Assembly (NCBI GenBank): GCA_977006965.1
Contig: OZ345354.1
Coordinates: 1,922,001-1,986,000 of the forward strand
Length of the DNA: 64,000 bases
From: Phymatolithon calcareum
Taxonomy: Eukaryota > Rhodophyta > Florideophyceae > Hapalidiales
Reading direction: 5' to 3'
Shown here piece after piece: positions 20,506 through 30,444 of the stretch. The notes beneath the pieces are model-generated. The model saw only the letters and a list, made by a program, of their open reading frames with translations. It did not search any database and was not told the DNA's origin. The stretch's first letter is position 1. Each line of letters starts with the position of its first letter. The translations under genes were made by a program, and so were the position numbers.

Positions 20506-20574
20506 TAGAACAAGTGAGCGGGCTTTGTAGCACAGAAAGCGTGAAGATTTGCAACTTTACAGGGTGTAATAAAC

Positions 20575-20790
20575 GCATCCTTTGGACAGGATTGCTTCGT
20601 TTCCTGCCAATTTTCTTTAGAAAAGTGGCAGGATGCATAGTTCAAATTACGTAATTACTATATCACAGCATTTTCAGCATGGGCCATCTCTGGCTATTGT
20701 CGCGCAAATCATCCATTCTCGTTTCCAGTCGAATTCGCCCTAATCTCACTCTGAATATTCACCTCAACGATTACAATCTTTTGCCGCAAG
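20575..20790 (+). repeat. Hairpin-bearing dispersed repeat HPM, copy 1
   Basis: The copy starts with CTTTGGACAGGATTGCTTCG and has the strongest hairpin of the family at 20,602-20,633: TCCTGCCA pairs with TGGCAGGA, and inside it TTTTCT pairs with AGAAAA around a TT loop. The downstream family sequence (CGTAA..ACTA, CAGCATGGGCCATCTCTGGC) follows. Confidence 0.85.
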
Positions 20791-20835
20791 CAGAGACAGC
20801 TCCCACCACCGAGTTACCGACAGTGTCCATTTGAT

Positions 20836-21060
20836 TGCTTCGTGTCCTGCCAATGTTCTTTGGAGCAGTGGCAGGAGGTACCGTTACATGCTCAGTTCGA
20901 ATTGCGTAACTACTGCATCATAGAATTGTCATCATGTTCCATCTCTGGCTATTGTCGCTAACATCACCCATTGTAGTATTCAATCGCATCCACGCTAAGA
21001 TCACACTGAATATCTATCTGAACTCAACCATCACTGATTACAATTTAACACACCCGTCGC
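20836..21060 (+). repeat. HPM repeat, copy 2 (interrupted by a TIR element)
   Basis: The TCCTGCCA (20,845-20,852) and TGGCAGGA (20,869-20,876) arms are kept. The family sequence is broken after GATTACAATTTA by the inverted-repeat element at 21,047-21,655 and resumes with ATGAAAACTATATCG. Copies 4 and 6 show the uninterrupted form. Confidence 0.8.
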
Positions 21061-21655
21061 CTAAGAGTGGAACCGTGATTTGCACGTCCGAAAAGGTCAT
21101 CTACGCTAAATCGAATTCCGAATTAAATGATTTTTCTATCCTTCGAAATGGAACATTTTTTTAGATATTGATCTTGAAAAGCAGGACCTGCGCTGTTTCC
21201 TTTTCACTCCACAATGCTCCAAAAAAAGGCGTCCATCACTGTTTCATGGTGCTTCGGAAAAATGGCAAATAACTTGAAGCAGTCGTTTTTCCAGGAATAT
21301 TGCTCGAAAATCATGTATCATAAGCAACGAGTAGGAGATTAGAAATGAAATGTGGAAACTAAAGGGATAATAGTGAGCTCCCTCTTCGATAGTGGAAGGT
21401 GCCCACCACTTTGTTCACAATTTCCCCATCACCTCAAGTTATCTGTCTTTCCTGCGGAAGGCAGGTTTTCATCGCTCTCCTTAGCTCCAAGGATTTTCTT
21501 AGGCGGAAAAATAACGCCGTAGTGTTACCAAGCTCGACCTCCGATTTCCAAAGAACAGAACAATTTGTGATCGGTCAATATTTTATAAAATTCATGCCTT
21601 TCGGAACCCTTTGAAAGGTACTTTTTGGTGCCCACTCTTAGGCGACAGGTGTGTT
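21047..21655. mobile_element. 609-bp element with 24-bp terminal inverted repeats
   Basis: The left terminus AACACACCCGTCGCC..GAGTGG (21,047-21,070) is the reverse complement of the right terminus CCACTC..GGCGACAGGTGTGTT (21,632-21,655), with one mismatch in 24. It sits inside HPM copy 2. The paralogous empty sites near 23,625 and 35,835 lack it. No transposase is recognisable inside, so it looks like a non-autonomous (MITE-like) element. A clear target-site duplication was not identified. Confidence 0.75.
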
Positions 21656-22620
21656 CAAAATATGAAAACTATATCGTTGTTTCTCAATTCTGGCAACTAA
21701 AAAGCGGAACACTTCAATAATTGTGCAAGTTGATAGCATTTTTAGGAAACTGCATGCTAAGAACTAAACGAAAGACTAACATAAGTCCGTTGTTCTTGTT
21801 TTTACTGAAACTAGTAATCACGTCTGTCCGACTGCCAAACGGCAGAGAAGGCGTTTTAGAAGATCCCCCTCGTGCACGGAATGTGATTTCCAGCGCAATA
21901 GTGAAAAATTAATATATGCCTTCAATGAAATGACTTGCGTGCTTCGTAGAATGCAATGCAGAACTCCTTCCAGCTGACCCATCTCGCCTTGTTTAGCTCT
22001 ACACTCATGCCACATAGGTGGGTGCATACGTCTCATCCATGTACGGAATCACAGTCATGATCGAGTGTGATTCTGTAAATGTGCTGTCAGATCGGCTTCG
22101 TCTCAAGACGCTGCGCGACGGAAAAATAAGTACAAGATATCCGAAAACAGACCGCACTAGCCCCATCACCGAATGGATTTGGGGCAGGTAATTTCCCAGC
22201 AAACGAAAGGATTCATGAACAGCGACACTGCCAATTGCCACCAATACTCGTGCCTTGATTCTTTTTGAAATTAGTTCATCTATCTACACCATGGCACACT
22301 ACAGTAATCAAACGTACATATACGACACCACAGCTTATCTCATTGGCAACTTTTTGAAAACACAAATACGGGATTTGTGCGTGTTAAAACTGTCACGTTT
22401 TGGGCACATGTCACGTTTTGTGTAGTCGCAAACACAGTTTTTCTCACTGGGGCCTTCCTGAAACACAAAATAAGTTGCGACGTATTTGGGGAGAGCGTGA
22501 CTGATTTTTGTGCTTTTTAACCTTTGCGTGATCTGAAACACAAAATTTTGCGCGTCATTGGTACTAAAGACTATATCGTGTCCCGATGACAAACAATCTA
22601 CTGGATATTGCAGATATTAA
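21656..22620. other. Repeat-derived sequence, no intact gene
   Basis: The sequence at 21,656-21,875 (ATGAAAACTATATCG.. then GTCTGTCCGACTGCCAAACGG) recurs near 35,845-36,060, 38,395-38,500, 54,185-54,350 and 60,315-60,480. From 22,330 to 22,600 there are several AAACACAAA and GTCACGTTTTG repeats and the phrase GTGTCCCGATGA, which also occurs at the hairpin near 28,365. A minus-strand frame at 22,005-22,244 is faintly reminiscent of a transposase but too weak to call. Confidence 0.5.
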
Positions 22621-22889
22621 CCACTAATGTTCACTCACGCATTAAAGGGACCAGTACAAGCACTATTCATGTACAAGATACTCATTCTTGTTTGCCTTAT
22701 CAACATCAACATCATCTACACTCCCTCATAGCACGTCAGATGTGCCCCACAATTAGACAACAGAGATAGTCTTTATCGGTAAGGAAAAATTGTCTCTGCT
22801 CGCAGATTCCACCACCGAGTCACCGACAGGGTCCGTTTCTTCTCTACCACCGCTCGCTTAGCCTACATCCTTTCTGCCTCCCTGCATCC

Positions 22890-23110
22890 TTCGGACGTGA
22901 TTACTTCGTGTCCTGCCAATATTCTTTAGAGCAGTGGCAGGAGGTACCGGTATATACTCAGTTCGAATTTCGTAACTACGATGTCATAGAATTGTCAGCA
23001 TGGGCCGTCTCTGACTGTTGTCGCTCAAATCACCCATTCTCGTTTCCGCTCGAACCCTCCTTATTCTCACTCGAATATTCACATGAACTCAACTATCACT
23101 GATTACTTCC
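22890..23110 (+). repeat. HPM repeat, copy 3
   Basis: The hairpin arms are at 22,911-22,918 and 22,935-22,942. TAGAGCAGTGGCAGG (from 22,927) followed by AGTTCGAATTT (22,960) resembles a tRNA-type A box and B box. The 150 bp on either side (with ATTAAAGGGACCAGTACAAGC) also recur next to other HPM copies. Confidence 0.8.
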
Positions 23111-23404
23111 AGATCTACCGACATTAATCCCAACTATTCACGTACGTATTAGAGGGACAATTGCGAGTACTCTTCGCATGCACGATACACATTCTCAATT
23201 GCACTTTCACCATCAACATCTTCTATACTTCCTAATAGGACGTCCGGCATGCCCGACATTTCGACAACGGTGGAAATCTTTGGCCCTAAGAAGCGACAGT
23301 TTCCACCACCGAGTCACCGACAGTGTCCGTTTCCTCTCTATAACAGCTCGATCAGACTACAACCTCTCTGCGCCCGACCATAGTTACGTGTACCCCTTCC
23401 TCAA

Positions 23405-23650
23405 TCCCTTCGACATGATTTTTTCGTGTCCTGCCTATGTTATTTAGAGCAGTGGCAGGAGGTACCGCTACATGCTCAGTTAGAATTTCCGAACTAATAT
23501 ATCAAAGAATTGTCGACATGGGCCATCTCTGGCTATTGTCGCTCATATCACCCATTCACGTTTCCACTCGCATCCACCCTAAGATCACACTGAGTATCTT
23601 ATTGAACTCAAACATCACTGATTACGATTTACAGCATCTGAAAACTATAT
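23405..23650 (+). repeat. HPM repeat, copy 4
   Basis: The arms TCCTGCCT and TGGCAGGA span 23,429-23,460. The copy continues uninterrupted through GATTACGATTTACAGCATCTG, which serves as an empty site for the element in copy 2. Confidence 0.8.
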
Positions 23651-23779
23651 CGTTGTTTTTAAAGTCTGGCGATTAAAAAACGGTACACTTTCGGTAATGC
23701 TCCAGGTTGGTGATCATTACTGCTTGATGTATGCGCCTCCTAGTACTATTAAGAGCACTCGCAAAAAGTGTCGCTCCCT

Positions 23780-24011
23780 GGTTCCGTAACTGCTATGTTG
23801 GTTTTCTCTTTAAAGGTCATCTCTACCATGAAGCCTTACACATTGCGTTATATGAACAGCTTTGTAACAAAGGTTAGTCTAGAATGTAAACCGTTTACTC
23901 AGTCTTTGCGTTGAGAATTTTTGAAGCATCGAAACGCAGCACTGAAGATATTCTCGAGTCTATAAATGGTTTTATGCATAGGACCTTAAGTAAAGAAAGT
24001 TGACTCACAAG
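23780..24011 (+). promoter_or_regulatory. Promoter region of the 24,012 gene, with TATA box
   Basis: TATAAATGG starts at 23,961, 51 bp upstream of the ATG, in the block GAGTCTATAAATGGTTTTATG. The 70 bp before it (GTTGAGAATTTTTGAAGCATCG) and the 15-20 bp before the ATG are conserved at the ends of the composite repeats near 33,210, 37,990, 40,450, 56,640 and 62,770. An upstream block at 23,800-23,880 (CATCTCTACCATGAAGCC) also belongs to the composite repeat. The leader would be only about 20 nt if transcription starts 30 bp after the TATA box. Confidence 0.7.
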
Positions 24012-25056
24012 ATGGAATCATCATCGAAAGTACATTTACGATCGACATCGACAAAATCCGCAAACCGCTCTGAAAAGGGATCTTTAATGTCTGGGCCTAA
24101 CAAGAAAAAACATCCCCGTGCCGGAGTGTCATCGCGCACCATTGAGAAGCTCCCACCTGAAGAAGAGAACCTTACCGCCTTCAAGCCAGTTCCAGAACCG
24201 CGCCCCCTAATGGTTTCCACACCCTCTGTTAATGTGGTAACACTGCCCCCTCTCAAGATATTCATGCAAAAGATTGAACATCTAAAAGCGGAGGCCCTCA
24301 GTTCATTCGATGTCAAAGAAGCCAAATTCGTTTTTGGAGATATGAGGAGCGACCAACAGGTCTATTTAGTTGACAAAGCGTCCGACAGAATCAAACTTTT
24401 TACAATTGAAGGGGAGGTCACGGATGCTACACTCTTTCCGCATCAATTTTCCTGTAACCGCCCTGCAGGGGCGAAACTAGACCGCTACCGTATCGTCATT
24501 GACCTTGCAACTGATGATCTACTCGATGCGCATGAGGTATTCGGAAAGTTTGGGCGCCTTTTCAACACTCCTGAAAACATGTCTGAGTTGGCAAGATTGA
24601 ACAAGATCAAAGTGGCGGATATTCACGTCAGTACACATGGTAAGCCAGCTCACTCTTTGCACATGTTGTATCCTATCGAAATTGTTCACTCTTATTTTCC
24701 TAACATCTCCCACAGGTCCGAATGTTGACAATTTCATGATTTTCAACAACGCTGCTTCTCCTCACAAACCGAGGAATCAATCTTCGTTCTTTCTAATTCC
24801 CGAAACAACCTCTGAAATACAGAAACCGGGAAGCTTTTTTGCGTGCCCAACTCCTCTCGTGCTTGACGAGTGCGACAAGCAGCAAAATGATGCGAGCGGA
24901 ATCGATGGGCAGCACGTGTGCGTCTGGTTTCATGTCGTTGGTTCGTTTTACTTAAAAGGGCTGCACATTAAGCCGCGAATGGTACTCGTCAAAAAGAAAT
25001 TCTCGGAAGGTGCTGTGCCATTGTCTAAGAAGCTCAAAATGGAAATATTGATCTAA
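24012..25056 (+). CDS. Hypothetical protein, two exons (24,012-24,639 and 24,716-25,056)
   Basis: Exon 1 starts at ATG 24,012. A 76-nt intron runs from 24,640 (ATG|GTAAGC) to 24,715 (CCACAG|GT), with CCTAACAT as a plausible branch site. Its length is not a multiple of three, and splicing joins exactly the two frames that are open on either side, giving 322 residues. The N-terminus is basic and serine-rich (STSTKSANRSEKGS, GPNKKKH). The middle (about residues 80-210) has regular hydrophobic spacing, and the C-terminal part ends WFHVVGSFYLKGLHIKPRM..KKLKMEILI. I recognise no domain. A TATA box lies 51 bp upstream. Diverged 5' ends of the same gene are found at four composite repeats, so this may be the intact member of a family whose promoter was spread around. 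Confidence 0.7.
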
Positions 25057-26514
25057 AGTGTTGCTGTTGATGTCCATAATAATAGCCTGACTCGATATCC
25101 GAAACTGTATCGAGTGCCTGGGGATGCAGGACAGATTAAGTAGTTTTTTTAATTGTGTTGTACACTACGCAAGGACAGTCAAGGGAAGAATATGGAAAAC
25201 AAAAATAAAAAATTACGCGTGCATACACATTGAGTAAAGACAGCCGTATTCAGATTGCCGCCAAGTGCTTGGCGGAGCAGGCGAGCATGCTTCGACTCGC
25301 GGTATCATTAACGCCCCAACCCTTGCACACGGTATGCCACTGAGAGGTAAACTGCCGCGCAAAGCTCGCGCCGTTGTTCAGGTTGGCGTATCCATCGCAA
25401 CCGAACTTTCGGACACCGCCGCAGAAGTAGCCTCGTCTCTACCGGAATGTGTGTCGTGCAACTGGACGACTGCCGGAACAGGGGAAGGCCACATTGCATG
25501 CCAAGATGAAAGTGATTGAGCTACCTTCTTATTACTGGATACCATTCTCTGACACCGCTGGAGGCTGCTTATGCAAGAGATAAGTCACCTGCTGCGGGAG
25601 GCTCAGCAACATGTGATTCGAGTTGAGCACGCCCGTTTTGGGCCGATTATGTTTGATGCCATTGACTTAAGGGATGACATAGGTTCTAATATAGAGGAGC
25701 ACTTGACAAAGATGTGAGGAGCAATTCGAGGGCTTCGGTGTAACCACGTACGGTTAAAACGTGCGATTGTAACACGCGTGGTAAGACTTGACGGGCATAA
25801 CGTCTCTATGCGCGTACAGGATAGTAAACACAGAGGAACGTGCGAAGTACACAGATGACTCCTTGGCCGACTCTCACGTGAAGGAAACACCACTTATCAT
25901 GTTTGACTAAAATGTTGTCGGACCGTTCAACAGTACTGGACAGTACATGGCTCGGAGAGCGCGTTGTGCCAAGTTTACATCCTGTGTATCTGATCGTTCT
26001 TAATTCCGCAGATTGACATTTTCACCATATCCTACAAGCACTGTGTGTACGAAGGGCTGTTTCGATGGCCATATGAGGGGGCCGAGCACTACATTTGCAC
26101 ACATATAATAAGTAGGAAGTACTGTAGCGTCCCTCACCAAAAGAGTTAGGCTATAGTCTGCGATAGCGCCGGCAGGACAATCACCACGGCGAAGTACTGC
26201 ATCGGTTGCATTTTCACGCAACGAAGTATCCTAATATTTCGTTGCCTGCATCCACTCAGGGTCATAGTCAAACCGTATGAACTGCTGCCTGGTACCTCAC
26301 GCGGAGACGTGTTTCGATGAAGACAGAACGCGATGACCACTTACAATTTCGTCACAGACCGATCCGCGCGTCTGTCCATAAAATTGTTCAAAAGGGCTTC
26401 TCCTTCGCATCCGGCAGCGAAGCGGCATTCACCGGCCTCATATCCACCGCAAACAGCCCACTACCACAACGCAATATCTCGTAGTCCATGCTCGTTCGCT
26501 GATGTCACCCGACA
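25057..26514. other. No intact gene; possible coding debris
   Basis: Open stretches at 25,265-25,519 (plus) and 25,570-25,720 (plus, with RDDIGSNIEEHLTKM before a stop) look partly protein-like but have no family I recognise. The phrase GTTCAACAGTACTGGACAGTA near 25,926 recurs at about 40,485 (GTTCAACATTACTGGACAGTA), so part of this is dispersed repeat. The GC-rich stretch begins near 26,340. Confidence 0.4.
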
Positions 26515-26982
26515 ATGCCCATCGGCAACGATATTAGCGAAAGCGGACCGCCCACCCGAAGTGCTGCTGCCCCAGTCCCGATGGCCACCTCCTCAGCGGC
26601 TGCACCGCCTTCGATGCGGTCCGGAGAAGAACGAGCTGAAACCTTGCCACGCAGTCGCAAATGGAGTCGTTCGTTGCGCTCGGATTTATTATCATCGATT
26701 AGCATCACGAGATCTTCCGGTAGCGGACGTGGTCTTCGATACGGCGTAAAGGGTGTACCCGGAAGAAAACGGGCGCGCGCACCGAGTAGACTTCCCACAG
26801 ATGAAGCGCTCGGAGAGGCGAATATTGCGATCTGGCACATGCTCTTGCAGCCGGCTTCAGAGCCGCGACCGATTTCGCGAGCGAGAATAGTACGATCGTC
26901 GCTGCCCGCCACAACCTCAAAGGAGATGGATGAACTTGTAGGGCTGGCGAGTGTGGACGCTGTGCTTGCGGATCCGATGTGA
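26515..26982 (+). CDS. Possible hypothetical protein, 155 residues
   Basis: An ATG-started frame in a GC-rich block. The first half is low-complexity (S, A, P, R), with a basic serine stretch around 60-75. The second half (GEANIAIWHMLLQPASEP.. TSKEMDELVGLASVDAVLADPM) looks more like folded protein. No motif is recognised. An overlapping minus-strand frame of 135 codons is also open, so the coding strand is uncertain. Confidence 0.3.
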   Translation: MPIGNDISESGPPTRSAAAPVPMATSSAAAPPSMRSGEERAETLPRSRKWSRSLRSDLLSSISITRSSGSGRGLRYGVKGVPGRKRARAPSRLPTDEALGEANIAIWHMLLQPASEPRPISRARIVRSSLPATTSKEMDELVGLASVDAVLADPM

Positions 26983-27327
26983 GGGGACCCTTCCGCGGAA
27001 AGGGGCGCGTCACATCCCCAATGTGTGAGGCAGGCAGTCTCATAAAAAGTGACCCTGCCCTGGAACCCTGCGATCTTCAGCTCTGCTTTATCCCATTCGT
27101 GTCGGAGCCTAATCGCTACTAATCACTCGCCGACTTTGCTGGCGCGTCTTGTACCTCCGAAACAGAGCCCAGCGTCCCGCTGGGTTCACGTTGCAAAATG
27201 TGCTCGCACGTCCACGGTCCCGGGGCTCTGTGCCGTTGCGCTCCGTCGACGTGCGGGATTCGATGCGTATTCAAGCGAATTGAATGTCCGACGAGGGTGA
27301 TAGGGAAAGCCTTTTTCGTAGATTGCC
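26983..27327. other. Spacer, nothing recognised
   Basis: Moderately GC-rich sequence with no motif in any frame. It ends where the GMC oxidoreductase fragment begins. Confidence 0.4.
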
Positions 27328-27741
27328 ATGGACGATGGTCTTTCTGAGTTTCGAGAAGTGGAGAAGCACCCTGCAAGCGTAGCGTCTACTCGCGAGGATT
27401 TGGAAGACTATATTCGCGAGTCGTGTCATACAGTGAATGCCATGGTGGGCACGTGCCGAATGTGAGTTGATGAAAAGGCTGTGCTCAACCCTGAGTTGCA
27501 GGTGCATGGCATTGAATGCCACCGAGTCGTGGAGTCTTCTGTAATGCCTAGCAATCCTGAAGGTCAGACTGGAGCACCTACAATGATGATTGCCGGAAAA
27601 GCTGCAAATTTGATTCAAGGGAGGAAGATCGTGCCGAAGTGGCGCTCTAAGGATTGGATTTTTATTTGCAAAAACAGCTTTCACGGACAGTACAGTAGTT
27701 GTCTTATAGTACATTATTTTGGGCTCTTGCCGACTGCTTAA
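27328..27741 (+). pseudogene. GMC oxidoreductase, C-terminal fragment with internal stop
   Basis: The frame reads DLEDYIRESCHTVNAMVGTCRM, then TGA (27,463-27,465), then VDEKAVLNPELQVHGI, RVVESSVMPS and GAPTMMIAGKAANLI. This is the GMC_oxred_C signature of choline/glucose/alcohol-dehydrogenase-type flavoenzymes. The TGA falls where the conserved MG glycine would be (GGA to TGA). The residue before MVGTC, normally the catalytic histidine, is alanine. The FAD-binding N-terminal three quarters are absent, and the tail beyond the domain is unrelated. This is a dead fragment, not a working enzyme. Confidence 0.75.
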
Positions 27742-28469
27742 TGTACGCATGTGCTGTGGCCACCACTCGTGTTACAAGATGAAAATAGTAATTTAAATTC
27801 AAAACTGTCCTAGCAGGTCCTAACGGCTGGGCTACTATATACAAACCGCGACTGACCCTTCTGCTGTTGCATTAGGAGCATTGCTGACACGCAGTTTCCA
27901 GACACACGAGAAAGGACAGTAACACTAACGGGACAGGAACTCGAAGTCGGCACATGTACAGTCCGCGCATGAGGAGCAGCTCTGATACGGGCACTTGAGA
28001 GAAGTGCCGATGTTGAAGAAGCGGTCAGGCCGTTATACATATTCGTTCTGTGAGCGCTGCCTTGGCTTAGCACTGCAAGCAAACCAGGAAATGTCCATCA
28101 TTTACAGACCAGTGACGGAAGAATTTGGCAAACAGAATCCCGCAATCTACAGTAGTCCATAATGTACATCATCCTCGAGACTTAGTCACGAGAGTGTATA
28201 TAATTGTGAACGAATATGATACGTGACGTGCGCCCATAAATGTATACAGTGTACGATGCGATTTCTACTCCAACCTAACGAAATGTGTTCTAAGTTTTTT
28301 GGAGAGAATAAAAGCTGTAGAACAAAATTTTTCTCATCGGGACGGAATCCGGCGTATATATTGTGTCCCGATGAGAAACAATAAGCAATTCCGCTGGATA
28401 CTGTAATGTAAATCATGTTCCACTTTTCCGACAGAGAAGAAAATGTGAAATTACAGTTTCTCTCATCTG
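27742..28469. other. Non-coding stretch with an inverted repeat
   Basis: No gene is recognised. A 14-bp inverted repeat (TTTCTCATCGGGAC at 28,330-28,343 and its complement at 28,365-28,378, loop 21 nt) is present. The right arm phrase GTCCCGATGA also occurs near 22,580, so it may be the end of a dispersed element. Confidence 0.5.
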
Positions 28470-29152
28470 AACAGCACAGGACGCCCTACCGTTTTTCGCA
28501 TCCTGACCATGCACAACCTTAGCAGCCTTCCAAGCAAGTTCTTTGCCGCACCATATTACGGACCACATTCATGTGAACAGTACTTGCTGCCCGCTTGTGC
28601 CCTCTTAGGGCATTGCTCAGCAGTAGTTCTTGCGCACGACTTCTCCTCGACTTCTAGTGGTGGTGCCGCCATGTCGTTGCTGGTACTAATTTCGCGTGAA
28701 ACACTAGAACCGTTTTTGGCACTGCTTTTGGATGAACCACCCACCGACTCGCTGGCCCGACACTTTTTAGCACCGGTGCCGTTGAGACGTATTTCCATGC
28801 TTGCACGCTTGACTTCTTCAACGTCACACATGATGTTTTCAAACTTCTCCAATTCGCAAAGTTGTGAGGGTTCATTGTATTCACGACAGTTGACAGCGAC
28901 AAGTCGGACATCAATTGCGAGATCAACTGCAGTTTTGTAATCATTCCCGCGTTCAATGTTGGCCTTAATTGTTCCAAAGTCCATGGGATTGGCGATGCGA
29001 TTGAAATAGTTGGGGCAGCCATGCGCAACGGGTTCGACTGGTTCTCGATATGGATATGCATTCTTCTGTTTCGAAATTTTATCTAAAGCTTTCTCAGCCT
29101 TTTCAGCATACGCGCCTGCCCACTCTCGTCCAGTCCATGCTGGGGACAGCAA
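28470..29152 (-). pseudogene. Bromodomain plus CFP1-type zinc-finger protein, broken
   Basis: Read from 29,152, residues 30-95 form a bromodomain core: YPYREPVEP, PNYFNRIANPMDFGTIKANI and DVRLVAVNCREYNEP, with the acetyl-lysine-binding asparagine at about 93. After a serine-rich linker comes CPKRAQAGSKYCSHECG, the cysteine pattern seen in CXXC1/CFP1 and related chromatin proteins. That frame stops directly (GGT CCG TAA), but a different frame a few bases later reads CGKELAWKAAKVVHGQDAK, the expected continuation. The gene therefore appears broken by a small insertion or shift. The start is also unclear: the frame has no good ATG, and upstream sequence continues in another frame. An intact version would bind acetylated histones. 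Confidence 0.65.
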
Positions 29153-29664
29153 TGCCCAGATGATCTGGGGAACTGAACTGCTGGTGAGGCTGCAGATGCA
29201 CTTTTCCTGCTAACCGCACCTGTCAACTTGCGAGAACCGGGCCGTTTGTCCACCAGCTCGCGTGCGAAGCGGGCGGCGTTGAGCTGTGGATGATTAAGGT
29301 TTTTCACCTGAGCCAGGATAAAATCGCGCTCGAGGAGAATATCCTTCTCGGAATAGCTTTGCATTTCGCCACACAACCCCGCGATCAGAGAAGGAAACGT
29401 TGCATACCTTCTCCGCATTGCGCCCAGTGGACAGATCGATCCCACCGGTACGTGCCCCGCAGCCCAAGGTATTGAAAGGACAAGCATTTGACTGCGCAAC
29501 AAATCCCATGTTCGACAAGAACGATTTTCTTTTTTCAAAGCTTTCCAAACACCACAATCCCGCTCGAAGGTCCAAACTCTGAATTCGTCAGTTCCACACA
29601 CGCTGATACAGTGCCCCAACGACACCGACCTTCCCTTCTCGTGCGTCAACTTTTCGTTTGTCAA
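29153..29664 (-). pseudogene. Probable upstream part of the bromodomain gene, frames broken
   Basis: The minus-strand frame includes LCGEMQSYSEKDILLERDFILAQVKNLNHPQLNAARFAREL, which looks like a real helical protein, followed by a linker leading toward the bromodomain in a different frame. A second minus frame (CPFNTLGCGARTGG) is open over part of it. I recognise no domain. Adjacency and orientation suggest it once belonged to the bromodomain gene. Confidence 0.35.
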
Positions 29665-29735
29665 AGACTACGTGATTCCAAAGTTGTTGTAAACATTGAC
29701 CGACAATCGGTCAGCCGAAAGAGTTCATCTACGAC

Positions 29736-30444
29736 GTGTTCGAGGGCGTCGAAAATCGCGTCACATATTTGCACCCATGGTACTCGAGAAATGGCGCCAA
29801 GATCAATAAGCACGTTGCAACACTACTTTCAACCCTCAGCAAGGGCTTCTACATGCACTTGGACCGAGTTCAACAGCCTTCAACATCGTTGCCCGGCAAA
29901 GGTGTTATGTGCCCATTTATTGGTGGTGCCCTATTACCGGTGGAGATTAAGCTTGACATGCAACAGTTGCTTCGTGAAGCAGTGCCAATGATAACTGAAA
30001 TCGAACTTGTGCCGCTCCGATTCTCTTCCGCTGAGTATGTTCTCACTGATTCACACTGCAAAACCTCTGCGATCCGTCCCAGGATAAACAGCATCAAACT
30101 CAATGATGCCTGGTCCATACGGCAAAGGAGCACTACTTCCAGTTCATGTCGACAGTAGCGCATGTGCTTCAATGCACATGTACCGATTCCAGGAGGCTGA
30201 GTCTGACATGCAACAATCTGACATTGATATCGCCTCCCGAGTTTTGACCAAACGAGTTGTGAAATTCCTTTTGGTTAACACACCATCCCATGCATACAAG
30301 GATCCCGCCCTGCGACGATTCATGGCACAATTCCCTGCATTTGAACGCCGTCTGCATGAAATGCGCTTCAAGTCGTCCTTATTCGTAGCACGTCTCAACA
30401 TGTCTGCGTGTTCTGGTTTGACGGTGCTGATCCGGTCAATCTGA
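29736..30444 (+). pseudogene. Unidentified coding remnant, plus strand, two frames
   Basis: The first frame (29,736-30,158) contains YLHPWYSRNGAKINKHVATL and LPGKGVMCPFIGGALLPVEI. A second frame (30,103-30,444) contains PGPYGKGALLPVHVDSS and VLTKRVVKFLLVNTPSHAYKD. Both look like real protein, and GALLPV appears in each, hinting at an internal duplication. I do not recognise the family. The frames overlap out of phase, which suggests a broken gene. Confidence 0.4.

Larger units (their letters stand above)
12701..20530 (-). mobile_element. Helitron with Rep, Pif1-like helicase and OTU domain (termini unresolved)
   Basis: On the minus strand, an N-terminal Rep region with a DUF6570-like zinc domain and HUH motif is followed by the two-tyrosine motif, a Pif1-family helicase and a C-terminal OTU-like cysteine protease domain. 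That set and order are specific to rolling-circle Helitrons. An OTU domain is known mainly from Helentron/Helitron2-type elements. The protein is split in two by a +1 frame change near 17,390. The extents given are the coding limits plus the subterminal repeats at 20,268-20,505. The true 5' and 3' ends were not found. Confidence 0.88.

Noticed and set aside
19873-20508. Long plus-strand frames of FCFVL repeats and the 152-residue KTKQN N-terminal extension of the Rep frame
   Set aside because: They are produced by a pentanucleotide array that lacks stops in every frame. The Rep start is placed at 19,979 after the array.
22005-22244. Weak transposase-like minus-strand frame
   Set aside because: The resemblance to hAT sequence is only a few residues and no catalytic motif is visible.
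24000-24728. Reading exon 1 of the 24,012 gene through as a 242-residue single-exon protein starting at TTG
   Set aside because: The ATG at 24,012 is better. The last 30 residues are intron sequence; the GT-AG junction restores a longer, coherent frame.
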